A stretch of 64,000 bases of DNA from positions 62,001 to 126,000 of the forward strand of contig NZ_CP072389.1 of assembly GCF_018127785.1 (NCBI RefSeq), written 5' to 3'. Every line of letters begins with the position of its first letter. Position 1 is the first letter of the stretch. Shown here piece after piece: positions 26,245-35,586 of the stretch. This DNA is from Prevotella scopos JCM 17725. Its GTDB lineage: Bacteria > Bacteroidota > Bacteroidia > Bacteroidales > Bacteroidaceae. The notes beneath the pieces are model-generated. The model was not told the DNA's origin, did not search any database, and was given only the letters and a program-made list of their open reading frames with translations. The translations under genes were made by a program, and so were the position numbers.

Positions 26245-27080
26245 TCTCGTTCCAAAGGATTGTCGAATGTAAAGAGCGTTAGTTTCACAACTTGTCCATT
26301 GAAATTAGTCGTAGTGAAGTTGTAGCCATAACTCTCAAGGTAGCCTGCAGGATCTTTCAGCAATAGCCTCTCTTGCTTTCGGGTGTTCTCACGAGAAGTC
26401 TTTACATAGTTCCTGTCAAGGAAATAGATAGGCGTTGCTGTCTTAGGCTTTTCTATGCCTGTAACCGTCCAATGATAATCTCCCTCTTTGGTTTCAGCCT
26501 CCATAACTAATCCCGGCAGTCCTGTAAACTTCCACGGACCATAGGAAAGCGGAATCTTGGTGGTGAACCATACCTTATAATTTCTTCCACGATAAGAACA
26601 GGTTGCGGCTGTACAATCGTAATCTAAAAGTGTTTTATGCTCGGTTGTAATCTTCCATTGCATTTTTGGAGTAGCCTCTTGATAAAGGTAAGAGCCAGCT
26701 CCGTCCATATTGTAAATCACTGTTGTCTTTCCCTTTGGATAGCCAATATAGGTTTCACCAACATTAGCCACGAGTTTCATAGATGCTCTTGAGCCTCGCT
26801 TTCCATTACGTAGAAAGGCTTTAGCCATTCTTAGGTCAGCATTATGTTCACTCTCCACAAAACTCTGGCAAACCTTACGTCCGATGTAAGTATATACCTT
26901 TTCAAGATCAGGATTATTCTGTCCTGATAGGTCATATTTAACGGTTAGGTCATAAGAAACAATCAGCTGCGTCGTGTCGATTGCTGTGTGCTTAAAAATA
27001 TCCTGTTCCTTCATTTTTTGTGCATTTGCAGATAGCGACAAGGTTAGTGCAATTAGTAGTAGTTTAATCTTCGAATTCAT
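26241..27080 (-). CDS. GLPGLI family protein
   Basis: The ATG at 27080 gives a 279-residue protein with a clean signal peptide ('MNSKIKLLLIALTLSLSANA'). The longer frame from 27176 adds 32 residues before the signal and would begin upstream of a plausible -7 box. The family motif is present as 'GPWKFTGLPGLVMEA', and the flanking 'WFTTKIPLSYGPW' is typical. The function of the family is unknown. Members are periplasmic or surface proteins linked to TonB-receptor-like partners, as here. The gene leads a two-gene operon. Confidence 0.87.
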   Translation of the reverse strand: MNSKIKLLLIALTLSLSANAQKMKEQDIFKHTAIDTTQLIVSYDLTVKYDLSGQNNPDLEKVYTYIGRKVCQSFVESEHNADLRMAKAFLRNGKRGSRASMKLVANVGETYIGYPKGKTTVIYNMDGAGSYLYQEATPKMQWKITTEHKTLLDYDCTAATCSYRGRNYKVWFTTKIPLSYGPWKFTGLPGLVMEAETKEGDYHWTVTGIEKPKTATPIYFLDRNYVKTSRENTRKQERLLLKDPAGYLESYGYNFTTTNFNGQVVKLTLFTFDNPLERE

Positions 27081-27342
27081 AGTTGTCTTATTTATATAAA
27101 TAGGTAAAGCAAAAAAGTGAGTACAATAGTACGAAATCTTTTTGTAAAACGCAAGTGATGCCCTTCTAAATTTCATATTATTATCTTTATTGTATATCTT
27201 TCTACTCCTTTCGTTATGTTTGGATGGCGTTTTCGTTGGATTTTAAGTAAATTTTCACTTGCTTGTTGAATTTATAATATCTTAAGCTTGTATATACTTT
27301 AGATACTCCCACCCACAATGCGGAATAGGCAAAGAGAAAGGT

Positions 27343-27504
27343 TCAACTCCGAAGCCGAAACCCCGTCATGTTTTTCCAATGAAATGCTAGATAACAGGTG
27401 ACCGATGCCAAACTTACCAAAAGATGAAATAAATCATCACTCATTCGGGTTTTAACACTTGAAAGTTTGGATAACTCACTTATTTTCTCTATTTTTGCTT
27501 CCAT
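27343..27504 (-). CDS. Small 53-residue ORF, unknown
   Basis: From ATG at 27504 the minus strand encodes 53 residues beginning 'MEAKIEKISELSKLSS' and ending 'FHWKNMTGFRLRS'. It lies alone in the 27177-27646 spacer. It has no recognised motif and could be a real small protein or the start of a decayed gene. The rest of the spacer is A/T-rich and featureless. Confidence 0.3.
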   Translation of the reverse strand: MEAKIEKISELSKLSSVKTRMSDDLFHLLVSLASVTCYLAFHWKNMTGFRLRS

Positions 27505-27646
27505 AATAGTTTTATTGTTTTGTCTTTAAAATCTGTTCTTTAGCGATTACTAATTTACAAAGAAAATTTGACAAACTGTTATTTTTATCTATTTATTAGT
27601 GTGGGAAACTTTAGTTATTTAATATTATAAACTTTTATTTGTGAAG

Positions 27647-28984
27647 ATGGCAAAAGCAGAAATCGTACATATTAATGATAATGGAGACATTGAATACAAA
27701 GTATTAAATGAATCAAATTTTTTTTTAAGAGGAATGGCTTTATGTCTTGTATTTTTATTCATTAGTTTCTTTTGTTTTCTTATTCAGGAATGGGTTATCC
27801 TTTCTTTTCTAAATACTATTTCATTCATTTTTGTTTTATTATCTATTATTCTTGTCGGATTTTTATGTTGCCGAAATGAGATGCTAATAAAAGAAGAAGC
27901 GGCTTTAGTGACAGAGGCAATTTATATTATAGCAGAGCAAGAAGTCGTTCGGCAAAATCAAAGTATTTTGAAAATAAAGTTTTGTTCTAAGTCGTCGAAT
28001 TCACATGGCACTATTGATGAAGAGTATGTCTTAGTTTTACTTTCAAATAAAACAATAATGAAGTGTCCAATTGAGCAACTTAATAGAGAAGACAAACATT
28101 ATAATCATAAGTTGATAAAGAAAGAGTTTTTATTATGTGAAAATGATATTCAATCCGAAAAAATATTGAAAACAAAAGCATGGAATAATATTATAAAATC
28201 TCCTTTTTTTATCAGAACCATAATATGGATTATTATTATTGGAATTCTGCTTATAGGTTGTGGTATAATATTTCTTCTGAAGATACTATATGATATTTGT
28301 GGTCTTAGAATTATATCTTTATTTTTTATTCTTTTTCTTCTAATTATTCCTTTTTATAACTATCTTGATAAGTTACTACCAAAGAATTGGTTTTGTAATA
28401 TTATTAGAGGAATCCTTTTAATCCCTGTTTTTATTTTCTCGTTAAATGACCTTGTTATGCCATTTATGACTATTGTTATGGCTATTATATTTATATTATT
28501 TTTTTCTTTACTTCCAGTACTCCTTGTGTTGATTATAGTAAAGATTTTGGGTTATGATATAACCTTGAATGCTATACGATTTATATTTTTTACATTTCCT
28601 TTTGTTATTGCTACACAATGTTCAGGAATAATACGAAATTTAATCTTAAAATATACTATATTTAGTGAGAAGGAACATCATTATCAGCTATTCATGAGAG
28701 AATTAGTAAAGTTCTTATATACTAAAGAGAATTTGAACTTTATTTTTTATGCTGCGTATTCTTTCTTTCTGATAGTTTCTACTTTTAAAACCTTACAAAC
28801 TGGAGGACCTTTACTAAGTCAAGAGGTAGATTTAATTGTGGCAAAGTCCTTTCTTGTATACATAGCATGTACGAATATGTTTGATCGAAAAAAATCTTCA
28901 AGTATTGAAGGGAAAAACTTATTATCTCTTATTATTAAGATTTTGTTGGCAAGAGATACTGATAAGATAAGAGTAAAAAAATAG
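27647..28984 (+). CDS. Polytopic membrane protein of unknown function
   Basis: ATG at 27647 (or GTG two codons upstream at 27641) gives ~445 residues. There are two hydrophobic segments at ~30-85, a soluble stretch (~85-180), then about six to eight strongly hydrophobic helices rich in Ile/Leu/Phe (~185-340 and ~365-410). Base composition is very A/T-rich compared with the housekeeping genes nearby, suggesting acquisition. No family was recognised. It sits between DNPH1-like copy 1 with the GLPGLI pair on one side and IS3 copy B on the other, within the defence island. A membrane-acting effector role is possible but unsupported. Confidence 0.7.
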   Translation: MAKAEIVHINDNGDIEYKVLNESNFFLRGMALCLVFLFISFFCFLIQEWVILSFLNTISFIFVLLSIILVGFLCCRNEMLIKEEAALVTEAIYIIAEQEVVRQNQSILKIKFCSKSSNSHGTIDEEYVLVLLSNKTIMKCPIEQLNREDKHYNHKLIKKEFLLCENDIQSEKILKTKAWNNIIKSPFFIRTIIWIIIIGILLIGCGIIFLLKILYDICGLRIISLFFILFLLIIPFYNYLDKLLPKNWFCNIIRGILLIPVFIFSLNDLVMPFMTIVMAIIFILFFSLLPVLLVLIIVKILGYDITLNAIRFIFFTFPFVIATQCSGIIRNLILKYTIFSEKEHHYQLFMRELVKFLYTKENLNFIFYAAYSFFLIVSTFKTLQTGGPLLSQEVDLIVAKSFLVYIACTNMFDRKKSSSIEGKNLLSLIIKILLARDTDKIRVKK

Positions 28985-29007
28985 TTTATATCAATTATTG
29001 TAAATAA

Positions 29008-29160
29008 AATTCTAATATTAAAAAGCAGAAGGGTGTTAATTAGTTTTCAATTAACGCTCTTTTGGCTTGTAAAAGGTGCTCTTTAAGTCCCTTACTAACG
29101 CCCTTTTGAAGTCCAATTAAGCACCTTTTTGCCGGTGTCTTTGTAACTAACTGATCTCCT
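29008..29160. repeat. Interspersed AACGCCC-type repeat, copy 2 (left of IS3 copy B)
   Basis: This is the counterpart of 18786-18917, with the same order of words (AATTCTAATAT, TTCAATTAACGC, CTTTTGGCTTG, CCAATTAAGCACC). It ends with CTTTGTAACTAACTGA, which also occurs, slightly changed, just right of both IS3 copies (near 20458 and 30700). The repeat was therefore there before the IS inserted. Confidence 0.65.
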
Positions 29161-29389
29161 TGACTATGCCTAAATTTACTTCACACTTTTCTGGTTATTG
29201 TTACTAAATTGGTTTACACATTTTTTACTTGCTTCCTGAACAGCTTTACACCCCCATGGAAACTTTACTGATTCGCTTTACATAGTCATAAATCTTGACA
29301 ATGAAGTCTGAACGTGTGTAGCACATGTTCAAAGTTAGTATTTTTCCTTCAACTTACAAAATTTAATACCATGAAACGCACAGAAACCC

Positions 29390-30166
29390 TTATGCTACAT
29401 TGCAGTGCTTTTCTCTCATTTGTCTTGGCGTAAGCATGCCGTTGCTCATATGGGGTCTCTTATTGTTGTAGAAGTCTATGATACCAGCAATAGTGCATCG
29501 TGCATCATCGAGGTTCTTCGGTCGTTTCATGTGGTAGAGCCACTCTTGCTTTATTATTCCGTTCACTCTTTCGGCGATTGCATTATCTGTAGGGTTGTAG
29601 TCTTCAGTCATGCTTATGCCCGAGTGTATACTCTCCAGCCTTGCCACGTAGGCGTTGCTGCAGTATTGAACCCCACGATCAGAGTGGTGCGTCATCAGCG
29701 AGAGATTCATACCCTGTGAATGTTCTATTGCCATGTCTAGGGCAGCAAGCGTATTGACAGCCTGCAGACTGTCAGAAAGCTTCCATCCGATTATCTCATG
29801 AGTGAATGCATCGGTTATGAGGTGAAGATAGACCACACCATCCTCAGTATCTATATATGTGATGTCTGCTACCCAGAGTTGTGCAGGACGTGTAAGAACC
29901 ATTCCTTTTGCCGTGTTCTTATACTTGAAATAGTTGTGATTGGAGTTCGTGGTGTGGCGACATCTGGATGGCTTCAGCATAAGGTGATGCTTGTGCATTA
30001 GCTGGTAGAACCTGTCGCGCCCAAGCATTAAGCCAGGATAGATATCCATAAGCATGTGCAAAAGTTTCTTTGCACCTATTCGAGGAGCATCTGCACGAAC
30101 ATCCATTACTGCACGTACGACAATTTTCTCAGTAAGTTTACGATGCTCCCTCTTCTCTTTACTCAC
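29390..30166 (-). CDS. IS3-family transposase OrfB, copy B
   Basis: The protein sequence is identical to the copy A OrfB (DDE residues Asp101, Asp163, Glu199). The same open upstream frame leads to the slippery site at 30268-30274. Confidence 0.93.
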   Translation of the reverse strand: MSKEKREHRKLTEKIVVRAVMDVRADAPRIGAKKLLHMLMDIYPGLMLGRDRFYQLMHKHHLMLKPSRCRHTTNSNHNYFKYKNTAKGMVLTRPAQLWVADITYIDTEDGVVYLHLITDAFTHEIIGWKLSDSLQAVNTLAALDMAIEHSQGMNLSLMTHHSDRGVQYCSNAYVARLESIHSGISMTEDYNPTDNAIAERVNGIIKQEWLYHMKRPKNLDDARCTIAGIIDFYNNKRPHMSNGMLTPRQMREKHCNVA

Positions 30167-30249
30167 AGAGTAATAGCCTTCACGAGTCTTGCCAAACAGT
30201 CCACTCAGCAGCCCAATTGATAAACAAGGGTTGCTGACTCGAAGGCTGT

Positions 30250-30648
30250 CTACTGCTTGGCGCCAGCTTTTTTTAGCAAATCCTCACCATATTCCTTACT
30301 GCTTATCTCTATGACTTTCATCAAACCTTGATTGCGAAGTTCAGAATACTCCAAAGCTTTCTTCAAATTCGATACTTGTTCTTCAAGCTCTTCCTCACGA
30401 GTTAGAGGGGCTTTCTCCATAGCTTTCTTACTACGCATAGCTTTTACTTTAGTAATAATATCATGCGACAAAGATAGCTTTTTTTCATCTAAATCATACT
30501 TTTTTTGCCATTGATAAAAGCTGGCACTATTAATGCCGTACTTACGACAGATGAAATTAATTGACACTTCTGATGAGTAATACTCACGAAGTAAAGTGAG
30601 AATAAAGTCCTCACTGAATGTTCTGTGTTTAGAATGTTTACTTCCCAT
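30250..30648 (-). CDS. IS3-family transposase OrfA, copy B
   Basis: Identical to the copy A OrfA except for Ala in place of Val in 'KAPLTREEE'. HTH and coiled coil as described for copy A. The A_AAA_AAA site at 30268-30274 near its end is expected to produce the OrfAB fusion. Confidence 0.92.
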   Translation of the reverse strand: MGSKHSKHRTFSEDFILTLLREYYSSEVSINFICRKYGINSASFYQWQKKYDLDEKKLSLSHDIITKVKAMRSKKAMEKAPLTREEELEEQVSNLKKALEYSELRNQGLMKVIEISSKEYGEDLLKKAGAKQ

Positions 30649-30914
30649 TTTGAATTTTAAATGTTAAAATGATGTGAAGTAAATCTGCTATAAGATAGCC
30701 TTTGTAACTAATTGAATTTCTGACTGTTGTAGGCTTACGCCTTATACGTGTTTTCTACCTTTGTTTTAGGTGTTTTACAGGATTTTATGTAAATATTTTT
30801 CACTAAACACTCCGTATTTTATAGCTTGCAAATGGATAGCGATTTTATGTCGGCAGGAGGATTGTAAAAGAGTTCTTTGGATATCTGAATTATCTATTTT
30901 TCACAATAAAGTAT

Positions 30915-30922
30915 TATCTTTG
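30915..30922 (+). promoter_or_regulatory. -7 box of DNPH1-like copy 2
   Basis: TATCTTTG in the same position relative to the gene as in copy 1 (23068-23075). The whole ~60-bp leader is conserved between the copies, so promoter and gene were duplicated together. Confidence 0.6.
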
Positions 30923-30969
30923 TGGGCGAGTGTTACTCATATATGTTTTGTCAACGAAAGCATTGTATT

Positions 30970-31395
30970 ATGAAGAAAAAGGTTTATTTCGCAGGTTCTA
31001 TCCGTGGTGGTAGGGAGGATGCGGCTGTGTATAAGCGTATTATTGATTATATCAACAGGACTGATACAGTACTTACGGAGCATATCGGATTAGGGAGTTT
31101 GAGCGTTAAGGCACGTACAAAAGAAGATGATGTGCATATATATGAGCGTGATACAGAATGGCTTAGGTCATCCGATGTGCTGATAGCAGAATGTACGAAC
31201 CCCTCTCATGGCGTTGGTTATGAATTGGCTTATGCTGAGGCTCGTAATATCCCTGTCCATATCTTCTATGATAAGCGCAAAGCCAATATCTCCGCAATGC
31301 TGAATGGCAACGCCTATTTTAAGGTTTATCCATACGAGAACGAAGCGGAGATATATCCCGTTCTTGATGAAATCTTAGGAAAACAAGGTAAATAG
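30970..31395 (+). CDS. DNPH1/Rcl-like nucleoside 2-deoxyribosyltransferase-fold protein, copy 2
   Basis: This 141-residue protein is close to copy 1 ('KKKVYFAGSIRGGREDAAVY', 'VLIAECTNPSHGVGYELAYAEA'), with about ten substitutions and a C-terminus changed to 'DEILGKQGK'. The ATG at 30970 is chosen because the -7 box covers the alternative upstream GTG. It is followed 77 bp later by the UDG-like gene. All motif residues are intact, so it should be functional if copy 1 is. Confidence 0.85.
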   Translation: MKKKVYFAGSIRGGREDAAVYKRIIDYINRTDTVLTEHIGLGSLSVKARTKEDDVHIYERDTEWLRSSDVLIAECTNPSHGVGYELAYAEARNIPVHIFYDKRKANISAMLNGNAYFKVYPYENEAEIYPVLDEILGKQGK

Positions 31396-31472
31396 TTGTT
31401 TAAAGAGATATTTGTTACTTGATTTATTGCAAGTAAAAAAAATAATAAAGTTAAAAAGATAAAGGAACAAAT

Positions 31473-32258
31473 ATGGTTGCGATGAATGATAGAATTAAAT
31501 CTTGGGCTGAAAAATACGTGCCTAAATTCAACGAATTATCAAAGAAGTATCATACTACTTATTACACACAATCCCCTTTAAATGTAGTTGGTGAGGATGT
31601 TGAAACTATGATTATAGGCATAAACCCGAAAGGTTGTCCAGGTGGGGGAGAGACGGTTTTAGGCAGTGCTGATGATTATTTAAAAGGGAATTCTACTTGG
31701 GAAAAAAGGTTTCTTGATGATGGTACTATAAACCCTGACTGGAGAAAGTTTCTTTCAGGGGCACATACGTTTCTTGGTTATGATCACTTTTATCATCCAG
31801 AAAGTATAGATAATGACCAGAGGACAGTATGGACTAATCTTACTCCTTTTGTCTCTGAAAATGGGAATAATGATTCTCCTAAAGAGCTTATGATAGAGGG
31901 TGTAAAAAGTATTTTAGAACTAATTGATATAATCAAACCAAAGTACATCGTTTTATTGGGGGTAGATGCATTTAAACAGTTAAAGAACAATAGTGATGAG
32001 TCAGACTCTTTTATAGAATATACTCACGTGTTTAGTAATAGAAAAGCTCAAATCGGTCGTATATTTAATATTCCAACGGTATGTGTGGCTCATCCTTCAA
32101 GACAATGGGAAGTTAGTAATAAATTTATTTCTGTTTTTATCTTTTTACATAGGATGTCAGAAATAACAAATAAAAGGAACAAGATGTTTCCACTTAGTGT
32201 TGTTGCAGATAATATGCGTAAGGAAATGAGATTATGGCAAGAAAGGGTACTTATTTAG
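31473..32258 (+). CDS. Uracil-DNA-glycosylase-superfamily-like protein
   Basis: This 261-residue protein (start at 31473 or at the fourth codon, 31482) has the fold signature of UDG-like proteins. A first motif 'TMIIGINPKGCPGG' (~45-58) is followed by 'TVWTNLTPF' (~118-126), 'IIKPKYIVLLGVDAFKQL' (~163-180) and a late 'VCVAHPSRQWE' carrying the His-Pro-Ser of motif 2. The activating Asp of classic UDG is replaced in motif 1 (Asn-Pro-Lys), so catalysis on uracil is uncertain. It lies alone between DNPH1-like copies 2 and 3. Two base-removing-type folds side by side suggest nucleotide or DNA base metabolism, possibly anti-phage (inference). Confidence 0.65.
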   Translation: MVAMNDRIKSWAEKYVPKFNELSKKYHTTYYTQSPLNVVGEDVETMIIGINPKGCPGGGETVLGSADDYLKGNSTWEKRFLDDGTINPDWRKFLSGAHTFLGYDHFYHPESIDNDQRTVWTNLTPFVSENGNNDSPKELMIEGVKSILELIDIIKPKYIVLLGVDAFKQLKNNSDESDSFIEYTHVFSNRKAQIGRIFNIPTVCVAHPSRQWEVSNKFISVFIFLHRMSEITNKRNKMFPLSVVADNMRKEMRLWQERVLI

Positions 32259-32356
32259 TCAATAAATATATTTCTTTCTTTAATTAGTTATTTAATAATG
32301 ATATCATTAAATTCTTTTATTGAATCTATGGAAAGGAGAATGTACAATAGAGGCAA

Positions 32357-32638
32357 ATGAAGAAAAAGGTATATTTCGCAGGTTCTATTCGTGGTGGTAG
32401 GGAGGATACGGCTGTGTATAAGCGGATTATTGACTATATCAACAGGACTGATACAGTACTTACGGAGCATATCGGATTAGGGAGTTTGAGCGTTAAGGCA
32501 CGTACAAAAGAAGATGATGTGCATATATATGAGCGTGATACAGAATGGCTTAGGTCATCCGATGTGCTGATAGCAGAATGTACGAACCCCTCTCATGGTG
32601 TATCCCGTTCTTGATAAAATCTTAGGAAATAAGTAGGG
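32357..32638 (+). pseudogene. DNPH1-like copy 3, internally deleted
   Basis: The first ~78 codons match copies 1 and 2, to 'AECTNPSHGV'. Then ~140 bp is missing and the sequence resumes at TATCCCGTTCTTGATAAAATC, shifting the frame to a stop after 'SRS'. The 5' part is closest to copy 2 while the 3' end (AGGAAATAAGTAGGG) matches copy 1, so this copy is a mosaic. The product lacks the last ~60 residues, including the second half of the active site. Confidence 0.85.
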
Positions 32639-32749
32639 TGGTTTGATATACAAAGATTATTACTCGAAGTTTAATTTGTTGCGTATGATTTAAACTTAAA
32701 TCACTTCTAAACATTATTAATCTATAAATACGAAAGTAGCTGACAAATT

Positions 32750-34162
32750 ATGAAAATAACATTAGACAGTATTAATATATCAGGCAAGCTAAACGATTTT
32801 GCCCAATATCTTGAAACGACAGACAGAATAATCTTGTCTGCTAAGTTTGGCGATGGAAAAACCTATTTGCTGAATAAGTTGCGAAATGATGAAGTAATGA
32901 AAGATAAATATGAGTTCTTTACTATTTATCCAGTAAACTATTCTGTTGCAAAGAATGAGGACGTTTTTGAATATATTAAAAGAGATATTATTGTACAATT
33001 GCATAAAAAAAAGTTGCTTGAGAATATTGATTTGAATGCTTTATTTGCTTCTGTATTAACTTCTGATGACTTTACATCTGTTGTGTCTTTCTTGCTTTCT
33101 TTCGTTCCTATGGGAGAGTTTTACAATAAAGTATATCATAAGTTCCTTGAGATAAAGAATAAATATGATGAGAAAAAACACACTGCGGATAAGTATTTGT
33201 CGCAGTTTGCGAATACAGCTGGCTGTATTTATGAAGAAGATGGATATACGACATTGATAAGAATGGCTATTGAATGGATTAGTCAAGACCATTCTTTGAA
33301 TGGGAAAGTGAAGAAAGCAAAGAAGCCTGTATTGATAATAGAAGACTTAGACCGTTTAGACCCCAAGCATCTTTTTAGAATTCTTAATGTCGTGAGTGCG
33401 CACATAGACGATAGTAAGCAACCTGATATTGTCGGTAATAAATTTGGGTTTAATAACATTGTCTTGGTAATGGACTATGATGTGACTAAGCATATATTTC
33501 ATCATTTCTATGGTGCGCAAGCTTGTTATGAAGGCTACATGAGTAAATTCTTGTCTCGTGAACCATTCAGATATAGTATAAAATCTATTATGATTCGAGA
33601 TATTGAGGCACAATTAGGAGAAAAACTTGGTATTCATGAATTACTGCCGTATCTTAAACATTTTAGGGAAAAACTTGCTGGGAGTTCATTGCGTGATTTA
33701 TATAAACTCACACAAATTGATACTGATGATTATTTTAATGGATTTGAGTATTCTTATTTTGGGGGCAGTATGCCAACATCTTTACCTTTATTTCATCTGA
33801 TTATTTATATGATGGAAAGTGGTATGCCTACGGAAAAGATACAAGAGGATTTACTTTCACTCAACAAATGTTTATTTCAATTTTCTAATGTTTACTTAAA
33901 TCCATATGAAATAATGAAATTTCTGTACCCAGTGTACATAACGAATTCTCCTAATATGCAATATATAAAAGCTTATAAAGGTATATATAAACTCACGTTA
34001 GGAGGAATGGAAAATGGTTACAAGGTTGTTGTTGAACCTATTATAGTATCAGAAGGAAATTTGGAAGGTATTATTGGTCAAGAGGATATAGGAGAAACAA
34101 TTATACCATTTCTGAAACATCTTTCTATTTCTGCGAACTTATCAGCCTTGCGATTAGATTAG
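32750..34162 (+). CDS. KAP-family P-loop NTPase
   Basis: This 470-residue protein has Walker A 'SAKFGDGKTYLL' (Lys37-Thr38) and a Walker B followed by the KAP hallmark 'VLIIEDLDRLDPKHLFRIL' (~194-212). A helical, largely soluble insert lies between them. Unlike animal KAP proteins no clear transmembrane pair is seen. Bacterial KAP NTPases recur in mobile and defence loci. It is the first gene after DNPH1-like copy 3 and is followed by a relic region, then a PD-(D/E)XK nuclease operon. A sensor or switch role with that nuclease is plausible but unproven. Confidence 0.82.
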   Translation: MKITLDSINISGKLNDFAQYLETTDRIILSAKFGDGKTYLLNKLRNDEVMKDKYEFFTIYPVNYSVAKNEDVFEYIKRDIIVQLHKKKLLENIDLNALFASVLTSDDFTSVVSFLLSFVPMGEFYNKVYHKFLEIKNKYDEKKHTADKYLSQFANTAGCIYEEDGYTTLIRMAIEWISQDHSLNGKVKKAKKPVLIIEDLDRLDPKHLFRILNVVSAHIDDSKQPDIVGNKFGFNNIVLVMDYDVTKHIFHHFYGAQACYEGYMSKFLSREPFRYSIKSIMIRDIEAQLGEKLGIHELLPYLKHFREKLAGSSLRDLYKLTQIDTDDYFNGFEYSYFGGSMPTSLPLFHLIIYMMESGMPTEKIQEDLLSLNKCLFQFSNVYLNPYEIMKFLYPVYITNSPNMQYIKAYKGIYKLTLGGMENGYKVVVEPIIVSEGNLEGIIGQEDIGETIIPFLKHLSISANLSALRLD

Positions 34163-34185
34163 GCTGATATAGTTTGAGAAGTGTT

Positions 34186-34437
34186 AGTAGCTATTGTATC
34201 TTTGTGGTTAAGTCTCACTTCAGGTTGATTTTAACAATGAAGGCATTATATTATGGAGAGGATGACTCGTTCTTAGACCTAAGTAGTGTTTTTGCATATA
34301 TTATTTTTATCTTTGCCCTGTTGAACAATTCAAATGGGAATTGGTCGTTAAAACCATAATGATAAGTAGGACATTTAACCGATATGGGTACGGAGGAGGA
34401 AGAGTTGAATAAGATGAAGGAGGGAAAATCTAACTAA
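34186..34437 (+). pseudogene. Relics of a DNPH1-like 5' region and of a phosphoesterase fragment
   Basis: Bases ~34190-34257 line up, at perhaps 70% identity, with the leader and start codon of the DNPH1-like copies (TATCTTTGTGG ... GCATT.T.TTATGGAGAG). At ~34377-34410, GATATGGGTACGGAGGAGGA matches the phosphoesterase gene at 36427 ('DMGTEEE'). The 61-codon frame across the area (34174-34359) has no protein character of its own. The region reads as a scar of earlier duplications or deletions. Confidence 0.45.
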
Positions 34438-34449
34438 AATATCTTTATT

Positions 34450-35568
34450 ATGACTAATAGCATAAAAGAGCTACTATCTAAATTGTCAGATATGCATAGT
34501 GCTGAGCAAGATAGGCTTCAAAAAGAAGAAAAAGAAGGAGAAAACTTTAATGTGTTTTCGGCTTTGAATATGTGCTCTGACGAAATGCGTTTGCATTCAC
34601 GTTTGCTTGCAACATTATTCAATCCCAAAGCAAACCATGGCTTGGGAAATGAGTTCCTTAGGCAATTTCTTGTTACAGCTATAAAGGTAGATGATAATTA
34701 TATCACGCATTGTAATGAGAGTATTGCTGAACGATATATAGGTGAAGTAACAGAAACTACAGGAGGTCGCATAGATATTATTCTTGAAGATGGTAAGCAT
34801 GGCATTATCATAGAAAATAAAATCTACGCATGTGACCAACCCAATCAATTACTTCGATATTATAACTATGGGGTGAAACAGTTTGGTGAAAATAATTTTA
34901 AATTAGTTTATCTTACTTTAGATGGTAGTGAACCTTCTCCAGATTCATTTGGAGGGGGACATTTTGATTTTATCAAACTTTCCTATGCACAGGATATATT
35001 AGGATTGTTAGAAGGATTGGTAACTACTTCTCCACAAAAGCCTATTCACCGCACCATTAAAGACTATATCACAATTATTAAACAACTTACTTATCAAGAT
35101 ATGGATACAAAATATTCACAAAGTATCATCAACGAAGCCATTGATAATATAGATGCTACTTCTGAATTGCTAATGTTAGAGAAACAAATTGGAGATAAAT
35201 TAAGACAAGAATATATAATCAAGCCTCTCATAGGTATAGGTTTTAAACAGCGTCAAGATGACAATGGTGCTTTATGGCGAGATTTAAATGATTACTACGC
35301 AATCGTAATAAAAACAGATGATAAGACCTATTGGAGAAATATATGGATTGGTGTAACGTTAAAGGAGGGCTGTATGCCTTTGCAAAAGAGATTAGATTGC
35401 TTTACAGATGCACCTACCTCAAAATACCCTTATGGTTGGAGTTGGATTTCTGATAACGAAGGTAACAACTGGCATGATATAGCTCAATATCCTGCAATTG
35501 GAAAAGAAGAAGTGTTGAGGTGGATAGAGAAGAAAATTAGTGAAATAGAAGCTTGTTTCAAAAATTAA
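34450..35568 (+). CDS. PD-(D/E)XK-superfamily nuclease (PDDEXK_4-like)
   Basis: This 372-residue protein opens with the PDDEXK_4 pattern 'EMRLHSRLLATLFNPKANHG' (Glu45). It then has the core 'GGRIDIILED' (Asp109) and 'IIIENKIYACDQPNQLLRYY' (Glu122-x-Lys124, followed by Gln residues). All catalytic positions of the PD-(D/E)XK fold are present. Proteins of this group are frequent in defence islands, and some are antiphage effectors. It is 18 bp upstream of the FtsZ-like gene and co-directional with the phosphoesterase, forming a three-gene operon. Confidence 0.82.
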   Translation: MTNSIKELLSKLSDMHSAEQDRLQKEEKEGENFNVFSALNMCSDEMRLHSRLLATLFNPKANHGLGNEFLRQFLVTAIKVDDNYITHCNESIAERYIGEVTETTGGRIDIILEDGKHGIIIENKIYACDQPNQLLRYYNYGVKQFGENNFKLVYLTLDGSEPSPDSFGGGHFDFIKLSYAQDILGLLEGLVTTSPQKPIHRTIKDYITIIKQLTYQDMDTKYSQSIINEAIDNIDATSELLMLEKQIGDKLRQEYIIKPLIGIGFKQRQDDNGALWRDLNDYYAIVIKTDDKTYWRNIWIGVTLKEGCMPLQKRLDCFTDAPTSKYPYGWSWISDNEGNNWHDIAQYPAIGKEEVLRWIEKKISEIEACFKN

Positions 35569-35586
35569 GATTTAGAAAAGAAATAA

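Larger units (their letters stand above)
29161..30695 (-). mobile_element. IS3-family element, copy B
   Basis: Same length, orientation and ends as 18918-20452, and nearly identical throughout. The two copies bracket 8.7 kb holding the AbiL-like pair, DNPH1-like copy 1, the GLPGLI pair and the membrane protein. The bracketed segment could therefore move as a composite element or be deleted or duplicated by recombination. Confidence 0.92.
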
